DNA of 64,000 nucleotides from positions 1 to 64,000 of the forward strand of contig JBMNGG010000007.1 in NCBI GenBank assembly GCA_050949705.1. Direction: 5' to 3'. The position numbers were made by a program, and so were the translations under genes. Positions 35,474 to 44,516 of this stretch are shown here, piece by piece; positions within the stretch are counted from its first letter, which is position 1, and each line of letters begins with the position of its first letter. The notes below the pieces were generated by a model. It did not search any database. It worked only from the letters and a program-made list of their open reading frames with translations, and was not told the DNA's origin. This DNA is from JBMNGG01 sp050949705. GTDB lineage: Bacteria > Bacillota > Thermosediminibacteria > Thermosediminibacterales > Tepidanaerobacteraceae.

Positions 35474-37037
35474 ATGGAAACAATTGAAACAAAACTTAAA
35501 ACTTTGCAGCAAAAGCGTGAAACCATAGAAAAAAGGCGGTGGAGAAAAACGCATACAAAAACAACACAAAAAGTGGAAAACTGACCGCTCGCGAAAGAAT
35601 AGAAAAGCTTTTTGGACAAAGACAGCTTCATAGAAATTGATGCTTTTGTAGAACACAGGTCAATCCAATTTGACATGCAAAATACCAAAGCCCCAGGTGA
35701 AGGTGTAGTAACTGGTTATGGTACTATTGACGGCAGGTTAGTATTCATATTCGCCCAAGACTTTACAACCATAGGTGGGGTCATTAGGAGAAATGCATGC
35801 TGCAAAAATATGTAAAGTCATGGACATGGCTAATAAAATGGGAGCACCTATTATTGGTTTAAATGACTCAGGCGGTGCTAGAATTCAGGAAGGCGTTGAT
35901 GCTCTTAAAGGTTTATGGTGAAATATTCTATAGGAACACTCTTTCATCTGGAGTCATACCACAACTATCCGTAATACTAGGTCCTTGTGCCGGCGGAGCC
36001 GTATATTCTCCGGCATTAACGGACTTTGTATTCATGGTATCAGGTATAAGCAAAATGTTTATCACAGGTCCCCAAGTAATAAAAGCCGTAACCGGTGAAG
36101 AAGTGACACCGGAAGATCTAGGTGGTGCTACAGCCCACAACCAAAATAGTGGTGTAGCACATTTTTATAAGTAAAAAGGAAGAGGAATGTTTCGACCAAA
36201 TAAAAAAAACTGCTCTCATTTATACCATCTAACAATCTAGAAGATCCACCATACAAAGCAACAACAGATAATCCTACAAAAAATAATACCTGAATTAAAC
36301 ACAATAGTCCCATTAGAACCAAATAAACCATATGATATGAAAGATGTCATAAAGCATATAGTAGATGACAACGACTTTTTTGAAGTACAACCACTTTATG
36401 CCCAAAATCTAATAACCGGATTTGGAAGACTTGCAGGCCATAGTAATAGGAATTCTGGCTAACAACCCCAAAAATCTAGCAGGCTGTCTTGATATAAACG
36501 CTTCAGACAAAGCCGCAAGATTCATTAGATTTTGCGATGCCTTTAACATACCCCTTTTAACCTTTACTGACACCCCCGGCTACCTACCTGGAGTATCTCA
36601 GGAACACGGAGGTATAATTCGGCATGGTGCAAAACTTTTATATGCATATTCAGAAGCAACAGTGCCAAAACTTACAGTTATTACACGAAAAGCCTACGGG
36701 GGAGCATATATAGCCATGTGTTCAAGACACTTAGGTGCCGATCAAGTCTTTGCATGGCCTACAGCCGAAATAGCCGTGATGGGAACCTGATGGAGCAGCT
36801 AATATCATTTTCAAAAAAGAAATAGAAAACTCAGAAGACCCAGCAGCTACAAGAAAACAAAAAATCGATGAATACCGAGATAACTTTGCCAATCCATATC
36901 AGGCAGCATCTAGAGGCTATATAGACGATATAATTGAACCTGCTGCAACAAGGTCAAAACTTATATCAGCTCTAGAAATGTTAATGAGTAAAAGTGAAAA
37001 AAGACCGGCCAAAAAACATGGTAATATTCCTGTATAA
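35474..37037 (+). pseudogene. mmdA: methylmalonyl-CoA decarboxylase alpha subunit with ten +1 insertions
   Basis: Joined reading of three frames gives a full-length carboxyltransferase: KSGKLTARERIEKLF, APGEGVVTGYGTIDGR, GLNDSGGARIQEGVDAL, LGPCAGGAVYSPALTDF, DTPGYLPGVSQEHGG, KAYGGAYIAM and a normal C-terminus. The frame is broken ten times, each by one extra base: runs at about 35529, 35568, 35614, 35777, 35912, 36162, 36202, 36278, 36438 and 36784. Subtracting ten bases from 1564 leaves 518 codons, the usual MmdA length. There is no deletion and no nonsense substitution. The ATG and site (AAGGAGGAAC) are intact. The enzyme transfers CO2 from (methyl)malonyl-CoA to biotin. Confidence 0.9.
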
Positions 37038-37052
37038 AGGAGGCGACTAAAC

Positions 37053-37418
37053 ATGACAACAGCACAAATACTTCAAGAATCAATTAGAACCACAATATTT
37101 GGCATAGGTTTAGTGTTAGGCACCTTGTTCGTCTTATCACTTATCCTAGATCTAATGAGAGTAATTTTTGTACCTACTTCAGATGAAAAAAAAAATAATC
37201 TTATAGTAGGAAATGATCAAAGCATAGAAAAAACACGAACTAATGTAACTGATAATGAAGATGATACCCAATTAATAGCAGTTATTTCTGCTGCCCTAGC
37301 TCAGTATTTACAAAGCCCCATATCAAGTATAAAAATAGGTTCAATACGAAAGATACATGAAAAAACTCCTATTTGGGGTATCGAATCGAGAATCTACAAT
37401 ATCAACAACAAACTTTAA
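37053..37418 (+). CDS. mmdD: decarboxylase delta/gamma subunit (OadG/MmdD type)
   Basis: A 121-residue protein with one N-terminal membrane helix (about residues 15-37: IFGIGLVLGTLFVLSLILDL), a charged linker, and a C-terminal helix TQLIAVISAALAQYLQ, as in the small OadG/MmdD subunit. This subunit holds the carboxyltransferase to the membrane beta subunit of Na+-pumping decarboxylases. ATG 37053 follows AAAGGAGGCG. It lies 15 bases after the broken alpha gene and 28 before the biotin-carrier gene. The sequence is intact, in contrast to its upstream neighbour. Confidence 0.8.
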   Translation: MTTAQILQESIRTTIFGIGLVLGTLFVLSLILDLMRVIFVPTSDEKKNNLIVGNDQSIEKTRTNVTDNEDDTQLIAVISAALAQYLQSPISSIKIGSIRKIHEKTPIWGIESRIYNINNKL

Positions 37419-37446
37419 TATAGATGGTAGAAAGGAGAACAAAGAA

Positions 37447-37830
37447 ATGAAAAAATACAAAATAACCGTAAATGGACAAACTTATGAAGTAGAAGTGGAA
37501 GAAATAGGTGAAACACCTCAAGTACAATCCCCAGTTACTCCGGTGGCACCTGAGATTCAACAGCCTAAGTCTGAGCCTAAAGCACAGGCAAAGCCCAAAA
37601 CTGCAGGTACTGCCGGTAAGAATAAGATTACAGCCCCTATGCCCGGTACGATCATGTCAATTAAAAAGAAGGCTGGAGATAATATACAAAAGGGCGATAT
37701 AGTCATGATACTTGAAGCCATGAAGATGGAAAACGAGATCATAGCTCCCGAAGACGGAGTCATAACCTCCATAGACACCAGCGAAGGGGCCTCGGTAAAT
37801 ACTGGTGACATTCTTGCAACCTTTAAATAA
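37447..37830 (+). CDS. mmdC: biotin carrier subunit of decarboxylase
   Basis: A 127-residue protein. An N-terminal beta strand segment (KYKITVNGQTYEVEVEE) leads into a Pro/Ala/Lys-rich linker (about residues 25-58), then a biotinyl domain with ITAPMPGTIMSIKKKAGD and EAMKMENEI; Lys93 in AMKM is the biotin site. It carries CO2 from the alpha subunit to the membrane beta subunit. ATG 37447 follows AAAGGAGAAC; the frame is open from 37357 but overlaps mmdD. A 29-base gap separates it from the beta-subunit gene. Confidence 0.92.
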   Translation: MKKYKITVNGQTYEVEVEEIGETPQVQSPVTPVAPEIQQPKSEPKAQAKPKTAGTAGKNKITAPMPGTIMSIKKKAGDNIQKGDIVMILEAMKMENEIIAPEDGVITSIDTSEGASVNTGDILATFK

Positions 37831-37859
37831 TCCATAAAATAAACTGGAGGAGAGAGATT

Positions 37860-38975
37860 GTGCTTGAACAGATAATAAACTTTTTCCAGACCACAGGGTA
37901 TGCTAACGTAAGTTTGGATCAAGTCATCATGATACTTATAGCATGCTTTTTGATGTACTTAGCTGTTGTAAAGCAATATGAGCCACTACTACTTGTACCC
38001 ATAAGCTTTGGTATGCTCCTTGCGAACATACCTGTAGCAAACCTTATGGCAGAAGGTAACTTCCTATACTGGATTTACCAAGGAGTTAAATTAAACATAT
38101 ATCCACCCCTTATTTTTCTAGGAGTAGGAGCTATGACCGACTTTGGTCCACTTATTGCGAACCCTAGAAGTTTACTTTTAGGAGCAGCAGCCCAGTTTGG
38201 AATTTTTACGAGTTTCATGGGAGCAAGTCTTCTAGGTTTTAACTTTAAAGAAGCCGCATCAATAGGAATAATAGGGGGAGCAGATGGTCCTACAGCAATA
38301 TTTCTGACAAGCCATCTAGCACCACATCTATTAGGAGCCGTAGCAATAGCTGCTTACTCATATATGGCCTTAGTACCCATTATTCAGCCTCCAATAATGC
38401 GAGCACTCACAACCAAAAAAGAACGCCAGGTGACTATGGAACAACTACGACCTGTATCAAAAACTGAAAAAATTATATTCCCTATAGTAGTAACTATCCT
38501 ATCATGTTTCTTAGTACCTGATGCAACTGCTTTAATAGGTTGCCTGATGTTAGGTAACTTGTTTAGAGAAACTGGGGTAGTAGACAGATTATCGAAAACT
38601 GCTCAAAATGAACTAATTAATATAGTTACTATTTTTATAGGAACTAGCGTTGGAGCTACTGCCAGTGCTGAAAACTTTTTGCAGTGGGGAACCATAAAAA
38701 TAATAATATTAGGCCTTCTTGCCTTTTGTGTAGGTACGGCTGCCGGAGTTCTTTTTGGTAAAATAATGTATGTATTATCAAAAGGTAAAGTCAACCCGCT
38801 CATTGGTTCTGCCGGTGTATCAGCAGTGCCAATGGCAGCACGAGTCTCCCAAGTGGTAGCACAGGAGGAGAAGCCTGGTAACTTCATCTTAATGCATGCA
38901 ATGGGGCCTAATGTAGCAGGAGTTATAGGATCTGCTATTGCTGCAGGTATGCTTTTATCTCTATATGGTGGTTAA
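37860..38975 (+). CDS. mmdB: Na+-pumping decarboxylase beta subunit
   Basis: A 371-residue membrane protein of the OadB/MmdB/GcdB family, with about nine to eleven hydrophobic segments. Family motifs include PPLIFLGVGAMTDFGPLIANP, GIIGGADGPTAIFL (the Asp that is essential for Na+ transport and decarboxylation) and NPLIGSAGVSAVPMAARV. It removes CO2 from biotin and drives Na+ out of the cell. The start GTG 37860 follows GGAGGAGAG. It completes the order alpha-delta-biotin-beta typical of methylmalonyl-CoA decarboxylase. Substrate specificity (methylmalonyl, malonyl or glutaconyl-CoA) rests on the alpha subunit length and is not certain. Confidence 0.92.
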   Translation: MLEQIINFFQTTGYANVSLDQVIMILIACFLMYLAVVKQYEPLLLVPISFGMLLANIPVANLMAEGNFLYWIYQGVKLNIYPPLIFLGVGAMTDFGPLIANPRSLLLGAAAQFGIFTSFMGASLLGFNFKEAASIGIIGGADGPTAIFLTSHLAPHLLGAVAIAAYSYMALVPIIQPPIMRALTTKKERQVTMEQLRPVSKTEKIIFPIVVTILSCFLVPDATALIGCLMLGNLFRETGVVDRLSKTAQNELINIVTIFIGTSVGATASAENFLQWGTIKIIILGLLAFCVGTAAGVLFGKIMYVLSKGKVNPLIGSAGVSAVPMAARVSQVVAQEEKPGNFILMHAMGPNVAGVIGSAIAAGMLLSLYGG

Positions 38976-39296
38976 TGTAAAAAGATAAGGGGTATAATGA
39001 TGCATGACATCGCAATATATCGTTTCTGCTGTTTCACAGTTGCTTAATATCACGTAATTCCCGAAACATAGTCAATCATTGTATTTTTTTATTGTAAATG
39101 CGGACATTCGAGAAGCTTAATTTTCGCATTTTCGCAATGCTTGGGAAATGGACGAAAAGTAGGCATCCCAATAAAAGCAGCTAGTGGATAAGGGACAAGT
39201 ATGGAAAACAAAAAAAGCACAAGGGGCCGAAATTCTCAGACGAAAATACGACGATATTTGCCAAGCCTAAATCCTGATAACTTGGGGTGAAATCAT
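38976..39296. other. gap without recognised features
   Basis: About 320 bases behind the decarboxylase operon. I found no intact frame, hairpin terminator or repeat that I could support. It passes directly into the ispD wreck. Confidence 0.4.
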
Positions 39297-39561
39297 ATGC
39301 AGGTAAACGCCATTATAGCAGCCGGAGGTCAGGGTAGACGTATGAACAGTAGAATTTAGAAGCAATTATAAACATAAAGGGTTATCCCATAATCTATAGT
39401 ACGTTAACTAAATTTGAAAAAATGGATATCATATCATCAATTGTGCTTGTATTAAGTTTAAAAATGATATGGATTATACTGAAGAGTGAATAATCAGGCG
39501 ATGTGCGTTTAAAAGGTTATAATGGTTGAAGGCGGCAACGAACGCCAAGATTCCGGGTCTG
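39297..39561 (+). pseudogene. IspD-like cytidylyltransferase remnant
   Basis: ATG 39297 (after GGGGTGAAATC) reads MQVNAIIAAGGQGRRMNSR, the nucleotide-binding start of 2-C-methyl-D-erythritol-4-phosphate cytidylyltransferase. After a stop and frameshift near 39357 it continues INIKGYPIIYSTLTKFEK and DIISSIVLVL, and later VEGGNERQDS, the family's GG-x-RQDSV block. The remaining two thirds are lost. The functional ispD must lie elsewhere if the MEP pathway is used. Confidence 0.75.
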
Positions 39562-39668
39562 AAGGTCGCAGTAGAGGCATTTCTGCATATGCTATAGGTA
39601 TAAAAAAGAACATGAAACCAAAAATATCCTGAAAAATGAATAATACAAGTTTGGTTGGATATAAGTTA

Positions 39669-39712
39669 AAGGGGCTGTCGCGAACTACATCTAAGTAGTT
39701 TGTGAACCCCTT
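39669..39712. repeat. imperfect hairpin at end of IS remnant
   Basis: Arms beginning AAGGGGCTGTCGCGAACTAC and ending GTAGTTTGTGAACCCCTT pair imperfectly. The pattern resembles the perfect hairpin at 30153. It lies just beyond the 3' end of the transposase wreck on the minus strand, so it may be the element's terminal hairpin. Confidence 0.55.
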
Positions 39713-39779
39713 GTTTTATGAAAAATAAAAATTCAGCCTTAAGGTATGTTAAACACTTTGTCTTTTTGCATCATTGGCT

Positions 39780-40180
39780 GATTTTAGGCACACATTAATA
39801 AATTTTTTCATTTTTTATGGATTTTTTAAAGAAATTAAGCTGTTTTTAGCTGATGATGAAGTTTATTAAGTCGTTTATTTTGTATTTTTGCATGGAGTTT
39901 ATTCACGTTATAACCAAAAACACAATGAATAAATTCATTTTACGCTGTTTTTGCGATGTGTAAGAAACGATTAAAGTCGTAATCATTTTTTAAAACGCCA
40001 AAAGTTTGAACGGTTGACTCTTAAAAGAATTCCTTCTTCTGATGTAATGTTTTTATAGGCAATATGCTGTTGTTGTATAAACCTAAAAAACTCCGCCTAA
40101 AATTTGTACTGTTTCACTCAGGAATATCAAGATATGCTAACGCTTTTGATCTTGACATTCCTTCCTCGCACATTAAGTTT
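39780..40180 (-). pseudogene. IS1182-type transposase C-terminal remnant
   Basis: On the minus strand, frames joined across stops read SRSKALAYLDIPE, SEEGILLRVNRS, then GVLKNDYDFNRFLHIAKTA and CVFGYNVNKLHAKIQNK. The blocks EEGxxLRxNRSIQ...GxxKNDYxFxRFL and AYNxxKLHxKIQ mark the C-terminal part of IS1182/DDE_Tnp_1_6 transposases. Several stops and shifts make it dead. The N-terminal two thirds are absent. It explains part of the decay between the decarboxylase operon and the thioesterase gene. Confidence 0.75.
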
Positions 40181-40361
40181 TAACTAGCAGTTTTTAAGGA
40201 TATATATCTGAGGCCGTGTCACATATGTTTGACTTCCCTAGATAGTTAAAGCTGGTTTTGTTTTTAGCTCTTGTTTTTGTTAAAGTGTTCTGCTACTATT
40301 ATTAATTAAGACAAAGATGCTTGTATGTTTACATGAATTTATTTGTAATGGAGGCTTGTCT

Positions 40362-40787
40362 ATGGCTAAAGATAATGAAAAAAACGCTGCAAACGTTAAT
40401 AAAATAATACGAAGAGCTATTGAAGCGCCTTATAATAAAATGATGAAAATTAATTTTATTGAAGCTGAAGAAGGCAGTGTCGTCTTGGAATTAGAGCTAA
40501 AGAAAGAATATGCCAACGGAATAGGAATAACTCATGGAGGTGTAGCTGCTAGCCTTTGTGACGCTGTTATGGGCTTTTCTGCTATGACATTAGAAATTAT
40601 TCCTGTTACGGTTGAAATGAAGATAAATTATTTTTTACCTGTAAAAACAGAAGGTGTTTTAGTTGCTAAAGGCAAAGTTATAAAGAGAGGTAATAGATTA
40701 ATAGTTGCAGAAGGTGAAATTTATCACAGTAGTAAGCTTGTTGCAAAAGGTATTGGTACCTATATTGTCACGAACCCGAGAGACTAG
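40362..40787 (+). CDS. PaaI-type hotdog thioesterase
   Basis: A 141-residue hotdog-fold protein. GIGITHGGVAASLCDAVMGFSAM is the PaaI/4HBT signature (HGG followed by a helix with D), and VTVEMKINYFLPVK is the typical next strand. The family hydrolyses acyl-CoA or phenylacetyl-CoA thioesters, usually as a tetramer. ATG 40362 follows AATGGAGGCT. It is separated from lgt by 49 bases with its own ribosome site. The substrate is not predictable from sequence. Confidence 0.85.
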   Translation: MAKDNEKNAANVNKIIRRAIEAPYNKMMKINFIEAEEGSVVLELELKKEYANGIGITHGGVAASLCDAVMGFSAMTLEIIPVTVEMKINYFLPVKTEGVLVAKGKVIKRGNRLIVAEGEIYHSSKLVAKGIGTYIVTNPRD

Positions 40788-40836
40788 AATCCAATATTTA
40801 AAAGTTTTATGTTAATTAGGTTGGAGGTAAAAACAA

Positions 40837-41610
40837 ATGGTGCTAAACTTAAGCCCTTACGCATTTTATATAGGAAATAAACCCGTATATTGGTATGGGA
40901 TCTTTATGGCAATTTCTTTTTTGGTAGGTACCTATTATTTATATACAATGGGTAAAAAGAGAGGATTTGATGAAGACTTTATATTAAATCTCGCTATGAT
41001 TATAATATTAGCTGCAATTGTAGGAGCGAGATTGGTTTTTGTCTTAACTAATTATCCCCGATGGTTCATTACTGAGCCCCTCAATGTAATAAAGGTATGG
41101 GAAGGTGGCTTAGCTTGGCATGGTGGGCTACTCGGAGGGCTTTTAGCTGGTTGGTTCTATGCTAAAAAGTACGGGATTAATCCTAATGTATTGGCTGATT
41201 GGACTGTAGTGGGGTTATCCTTTGGTTATATCATTGTAAGGATAGGTAATATTTTTAATCAAGAGGTTGTAGGTCGAATAACACAGTTTTCTTTTGGTCG
41301 TTGGCCAGCACAGTTGATAGGCTCTTCTATTGGTTTAATACTGCTCATAAGGTTTTTCTATTTACAAAAAAAAGGTGTTCCAACAGGATATCAGTTTTGG
41401 TCTTTTCTATGGTATCATCAATTGCTTCGAGCACTTATAGAAGAAACGGTTAGGGAAAATCCGCTTTTTTTAATAAAATATATAAATCCACGTTGGGGCA
41501 TAGGATTTTTTACCCTGACACAGTGGTTTACTCCACTTATATTAGGCTTTATTTACTACATGTATAAAACTACTACCAGGCCTAACCTAGAACACACGGA
41601 AAACAGCTAA
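40837..41610 (+). CDS. lgt: prolipoprotein diacylglyceryl transferase
   Basis: A 257-residue membrane enzyme with seven hydrophobic segments. The conserved WYGIFMAISFLVG start, VGARLVFVL, GGLAWHGGLLGG and the Lgt signature IVRIGNIFNQEVVGR are all present, and RWPAQLIGS follows. It transfers diacylglycerol from phosphatidylglycerol to the lipobox Cys of prolipoproteins, such as the YhcN-like lipoprotein at 55612. ATG 40837 follows TTGGAGGTAAAA. The length is normal for the family. Confidence 0.9.
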   Translation: MVLNLSPYAFYIGNKPVYWYGIFMAISFLVGTYYLYTMGKKRGFDEDFILNLAMIIILAAIVGARLVFVLTNYPRWFITEPLNVIKVWEGGLAWHGGLLGGLLAGWFYAKKYGINPNVLADWTVVGLSFGYIIVRIGNIFNQEVVGRITQFSFGRWPAQLIGSSIGLILLIRFFYLQKKGVPTGYQFWSFLWYHQLLRALIEETVRENPLFLIKYINPRWGIGFFTLTQWFTPLILGFIYYMYKTTTRPNLEHTENS

Positions 41611-41673
41611 ATCATTGACTTGAGGGTAAAATTAATGTATTATTTTATTGTATAGATAACCTATAAGTAACCT

Positions 41674-41751
41674 GCGCCTGTAGCTCAGCGGATAGAGCAC
41701 CGGCCTCCGGAGCCGGGTTTTGCGGGGGTTCAAGTCCCTCCAGGCGCACCA
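41674..41751 (+). tRNA. tRNA-Arg (anticodon CCG)
   Basis: The acceptor arms GCGCCTG and CAGGCGC, a D-arm with AGCTCAGCGGATAGAGC, an anticodon arm CCGGC-CTCCGGA-GCCGG (loop with CCG) and a T-arm GGGGGTTCAAGTCCCTC give a complete cloverleaf of 78 bases with encoded CCA. It decodes CGG. A promoter with -35 TTGACT (41615) and -10 TATTAT (41638) lies upstream. Confidence 0.96.
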
Positions 41752-41767
41752 ACTAAGATAATAACTT

Positions 41768-41795
41768 AACCCCCGAATTATATCGGGGGTTTTTA
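41768..41795. terminator. bidirectional terminator behind tRNA-Arg
   Basis: The hairpin AACCCCCGA / TCGGGGGTT is followed by TTTT on the plus strand, 16 bases after the tRNA. It can also serve the leftward small gene ending at 41799. Confidence 0.85.
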
Positions 41796-41798
41796 TAT

Positions 41799-42053
41799 TT
41801 ATGAAATTACATTCATTTCTGGAACACCTATTCTTCTTAAGAACATATATTCCTGCTCATTGATGCGTTGAATACACATATCATCATCATAGTGGCCACC
41901 ATAACTGTTGTCAGGGAATCCAGGATGAAAATCAGAATACCTTTGTCTAAATGGTATAAAACCAACGAAAAAACCTGGTGATATGCGGAATATAAAAAGA
42001 AAACGGAGACTTCTCCTTCGAGAAAATTGTTGTGTTTTCGGTGTTTCGCTCAT
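41799..42053 (-). CDS. small hypothetical protein
   Basis: An 84-residue protein with a strong ribosome site on the minus strand (AAAGGAGAG, 6 bases before ATG 42053). It is basic at the N-terminus (FSRRRSLRFLFIFRIS), then rich in aromatic residues, Gly and Asp (FPDNSYGGHYDDD). No family is recognised. The convergent terminator at 41768-41795 lies right behind its stop, supporting a real transcript. Confidence 0.55.
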   Translation of the reverse strand: MSETPKTQQFSRRRSLRFLFIFRISPGFFVGFIPFRQRYSDFHPGFPDNSYGGHYDDDMCIQRINEQEYMFLRRIGVPEMNVIS

Positions 42054-42201
42054 TTTTTTCTCTCCTTTCTTTTTGCTAATATATCGTATGAAATATCATT
42101 ATAGACTGTGCTATTTATTAAACGGCTTGATATTGTATATGAAAACGGGATATAATTATTATTATTTTAAAAATTATTTAAATTACTGGGGGGGAAACAG
42201 T

Positions 42202-42774
42202 ATGAATATTTTGGTGGAGATCGAAAAGGCAAGAGAACTCAAGAAAATGGCATTATCTTTTGACGATGTGAGGGCAAAGCTTATCCATGCTAGAGATATT
42301 GTTATAGACAAAAGAGTAAGATTTCAATGCAGTCATTCAGGTTGCAGGGAATATAACAGACGATTAATGTGTCCTCCACATACCCTTGATGTAGATGAGT
42401 TTAGAAGGGTTCTTTCATGCTATTATATTGCACTTATGGTCCAATTAAAGGGAGATGTTAAAAATAAAGATAATTGGGAAGTAGAAACAGACCACTGGGC
42501 TTTACGCTTGCATGATATTATATATAAGTTGGAAAAGAAGGCTTTTGCTTTAGGTTTTCCTTTTAGTGCAGGCTTAATTGGAGGTTCTTGTAAACTCTGC
42601 AATGAATGTCCCGGAGAAAAAGAATCAAATGCAAAGTGTTTATATGCAGAAAAAGCACGCCCATCTATGGAAGCTATGGGGATTGATGTTTTGACCACAT
42701 GTAAAAAAGTTGACATGAAGGTGGAATTTTCACCGGAAGAAGTCATATGGACAGGCTTAGTTCTATTAGCTTAA
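42202..42774 (+). CDS. DUF2284 metal-binding protein
   Basis: A 190-residue protein of the DUF2284 family. Conserved Cys blocks are RFQCSHSGCREYNRRLMCPP and GGSCKLCNECPGEKES, together with a later CLYAEKARPSMEAMGID and TTCKKV. Such Cys patterns indicate Fe-S or zinc binding. The family is common in anaerobes, often near corrinoid or methyl-transfer systems; the biochemical role is unknown. ATG 42202 follows GGGGGGGAAAC, and the upstream frame is not needed. Confidence 0.85.
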   Translation: MNILVEIEKARELKKMALSFDDVRAKLIHARDIVIDKRVRFQCSHSGCREYNRRLMCPPHTLDVDEFRRVLSCYYIALMVQLKGDVKNKDNWEVETDHWALRLHDIIYKLEKKAFALGFPFSAGLIGGSCKLCNECPGEKESNAKCLYAEKARPSMEAMGIDVLTTCKKVDMKVEFSPEEVIWTGLVLLA

Positions 42775-42901
42775 TTGTTTCAAAGGCATTACATTAAAGT
42801 TACAATTGCATTAAATAAAGCTATTTTCATTGAATTACAATGTAGTCTTATTTATAATAAAATACGAATATGATAAATAATATATATAAAGGGAGAGACA
42901 T

Positions 42902-44329
42902 ATGACTAAAAGAAGAAACTGGAGAATTTATATTATTGTTTTTTTTATAACACTATTTGCACTAACGGCTTTTATGCCTGTAACTTCCTATGCTGCGGCA
43001 GGTTATATTAGAGTTTTTATAGACGGTAAGAACTTAGAATTTGATGTTCCTCCTATTATACAAAATGATAGGACTTTGGCGCCTTTTAGAAAAATTGGTG
43101 AAGCCCTTGGTGCAGAGGTAAAATGGGATCAGGACACCAAAACTGTTACAGCATATAAACAAGGAACAACCCTATTGCTTAAGATAGGGGATGACACTGC
43201 ATATGTAAATCAATCTCCTGTAAAATTGGACATGCCTCCTATAATTAAAGATAATAGAACATTAGTGCCTATAAGATTTTTTAGTGAAGCTTTTGATGCT
43301 GCAGTTATGTGGGATAATGCAACTAGATCAGTATTAATAAGTACAGATGGAAAACAATCAAAATACATAATGGGCTATTATTATTCTGAATCATACACTG
43401 ATTTTTTAAATAATCTCGATAAGATGTCATCAACAGCAGTAAAATGGTATACTTTAGATGAATATGGTGATTTGACCGATAATGATAATGTACGTTATAT
43501 TAATGTTCCTAATGGCTATGAAAATGTGTTAAAACTGTCAAAAGAAAATGGTTTAGAAGTCTATATGTTGGTATTTGAAAGTAATTCTGAAAGACTTGAA
43601 AAGGTGCTTACTACACCACAGTCTAGAGCACGTCTCATAAATCAGATGGTGACAGTAGTTGAGAGAGAAGGATTTGACGGTATAAATATAGATTTTGAGT
43701 TCATAAAAGCTGCTGATAAGGAAAATTTTAATGAATTTATAAAAAGCCTTTACAGTGTATTGAAAACCCATGGTAAGTCCCTAAACTTATCATTGCCAGT
43801 TAAAACTGAGAAAAATGATTGGTGGCCAGCCTATGACTATGCAACTCTGGGAGCTAATTGTGATTTTGTAGTACTGATGGCATATGACAAAAACCCCGGT
43901 ACACCCGGTCCTCAGTCTGGTGTAGATTGGGTTGAGGAAGTGGTCGATTATGCTATAGCGCGTATTCCAGCGGAAAAAGTGGTCCTTGGCATTGGTAATT
44001 ATGGATATGATTGGGCTCAGGGTCGAAGAAGAGGCTCTGTTATTCCGGAAAACAATGGTGCCACATATCTTCTATTTGCAGATGAACTTTCAAAAGAGTA
44101 TGGTTTAAAGCTTAATCTTGATCAAAAGTCTGGCCTACTTTTCGGTAAATATACTGATTGGGACGGAGTTACACATGAGATTTGGATGGAAAGTGATCAT
44201 TCAGTTGATGCAAAAGCAAAACTTGCTATTAGAAAAGGTTTAAAAGGTGTTGCACTTTGGAGATTAGGTTTTTCAACACCGTCCTTCTGGGATAGCTTGC
44301 TGCAGAACTTCCAACCTATTAAATACTAA
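42902..44329 (+). CDS. copper-amine-oxidase-N domain / GH18 hydrolase
   Basis: A 475-residue secreted protein. A signal peptide (residues 1-31, cleavage near SYAAA) is followed by a copper-amine-oxidase N-terminal-like domain (about 33-150: VFIDGKNLEFDVPPII, RTLAPFRKIGEALGAEVKWD), which is a wall-binding repeat in Clostridia. A GH18 catalytic barrel follows (about 157-470), with the DGINIDFEF motif at residues 259-267 and Glu266 as the proton donor. Such enzymes cut peptidoglycan or chitin-like GlcNAc polymers and often act on spore cortex or cell wall. The ribosome site is AAAGGGAGAG. A terminator follows at 44363. Confidence 0.85.
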   Translation: MTKRRNWRIYIIVFFITLFALTAFMPVTSYAAAGYIRVFIDGKNLEFDVPPIIQNDRTLAPFRKIGEALGAEVKWDQDTKTVTAYKQGTTLLLKIGDDTAYVNQSPVKLDMPPIIKDNRTLVPIRFFSEAFDAAVMWDNATRSVLISTDGKQSKYIMGYYYSESYTDFLNNLDKMSSTAVKWYTLDEYGDLTDNDNVRYINVPNGYENVLKLSKENGLEVYMLVFESNSERLEKVLTTPQSRARLINQMVTVVEREGFDGINIDFEFIKAADKENFNEFIKSLYSVLKTHGKSLNLSLPVKTEKNDWWPAYDYATLGANCDFVVLMAYDKNPGTPGPQSGVDWVEEVVDYAIARIPAEKVVLGIGNYGYDWAQGRRRGSVIPENNGATYLLFADELSKEYGLKLNLDQKSGLLFGKYTDWDGVTHEIWMESDHSVDAKAKLAIRKGLKGVALWRLGFSTPSFWDSLLQNFQPIKY

Positions 44330-44362
44330 TTGTTGCATACATGTAGATATAATTATATTTTT

Positions 44363-44386
44363 GACCCTGTAAAAGGGTCTTTTTCT
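44363..44386 (+). terminator. intrinsic terminator
   Basis: The hairpin GACCCT-GTAA-AAGGGTC followed by TTTTTCTTG lies 33 bases after the GH18 gene. Confidence 0.8.
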
Positions 44387-44516
44387 TGTTTGACAGGTTT
44401 TAAACAACAGGGTAAAATAAAGAAAGTTGAATAGCTAAAAAAGGCCAGTTAGAATATTCAATTTACGCTTAAAAGTGTTATAATAATATATGAGGAGCCC
44501 ATTTGGAGGTGTAAAT

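Noticed and set aside
35321..35688. Leftward frames of 89-111 codons over the start of mmdA
   Set aside because: They are Phe/Leu/Cys-rich shadows of the A-rich coding strand and have no ribosome site.
35474..37037. Programmed frameshifting as an explanation for the split mmdA frames
   Set aside because: Ten shifts at unrelated homopolymer runs without a shared slippery motif are far more likely errors or mutations.
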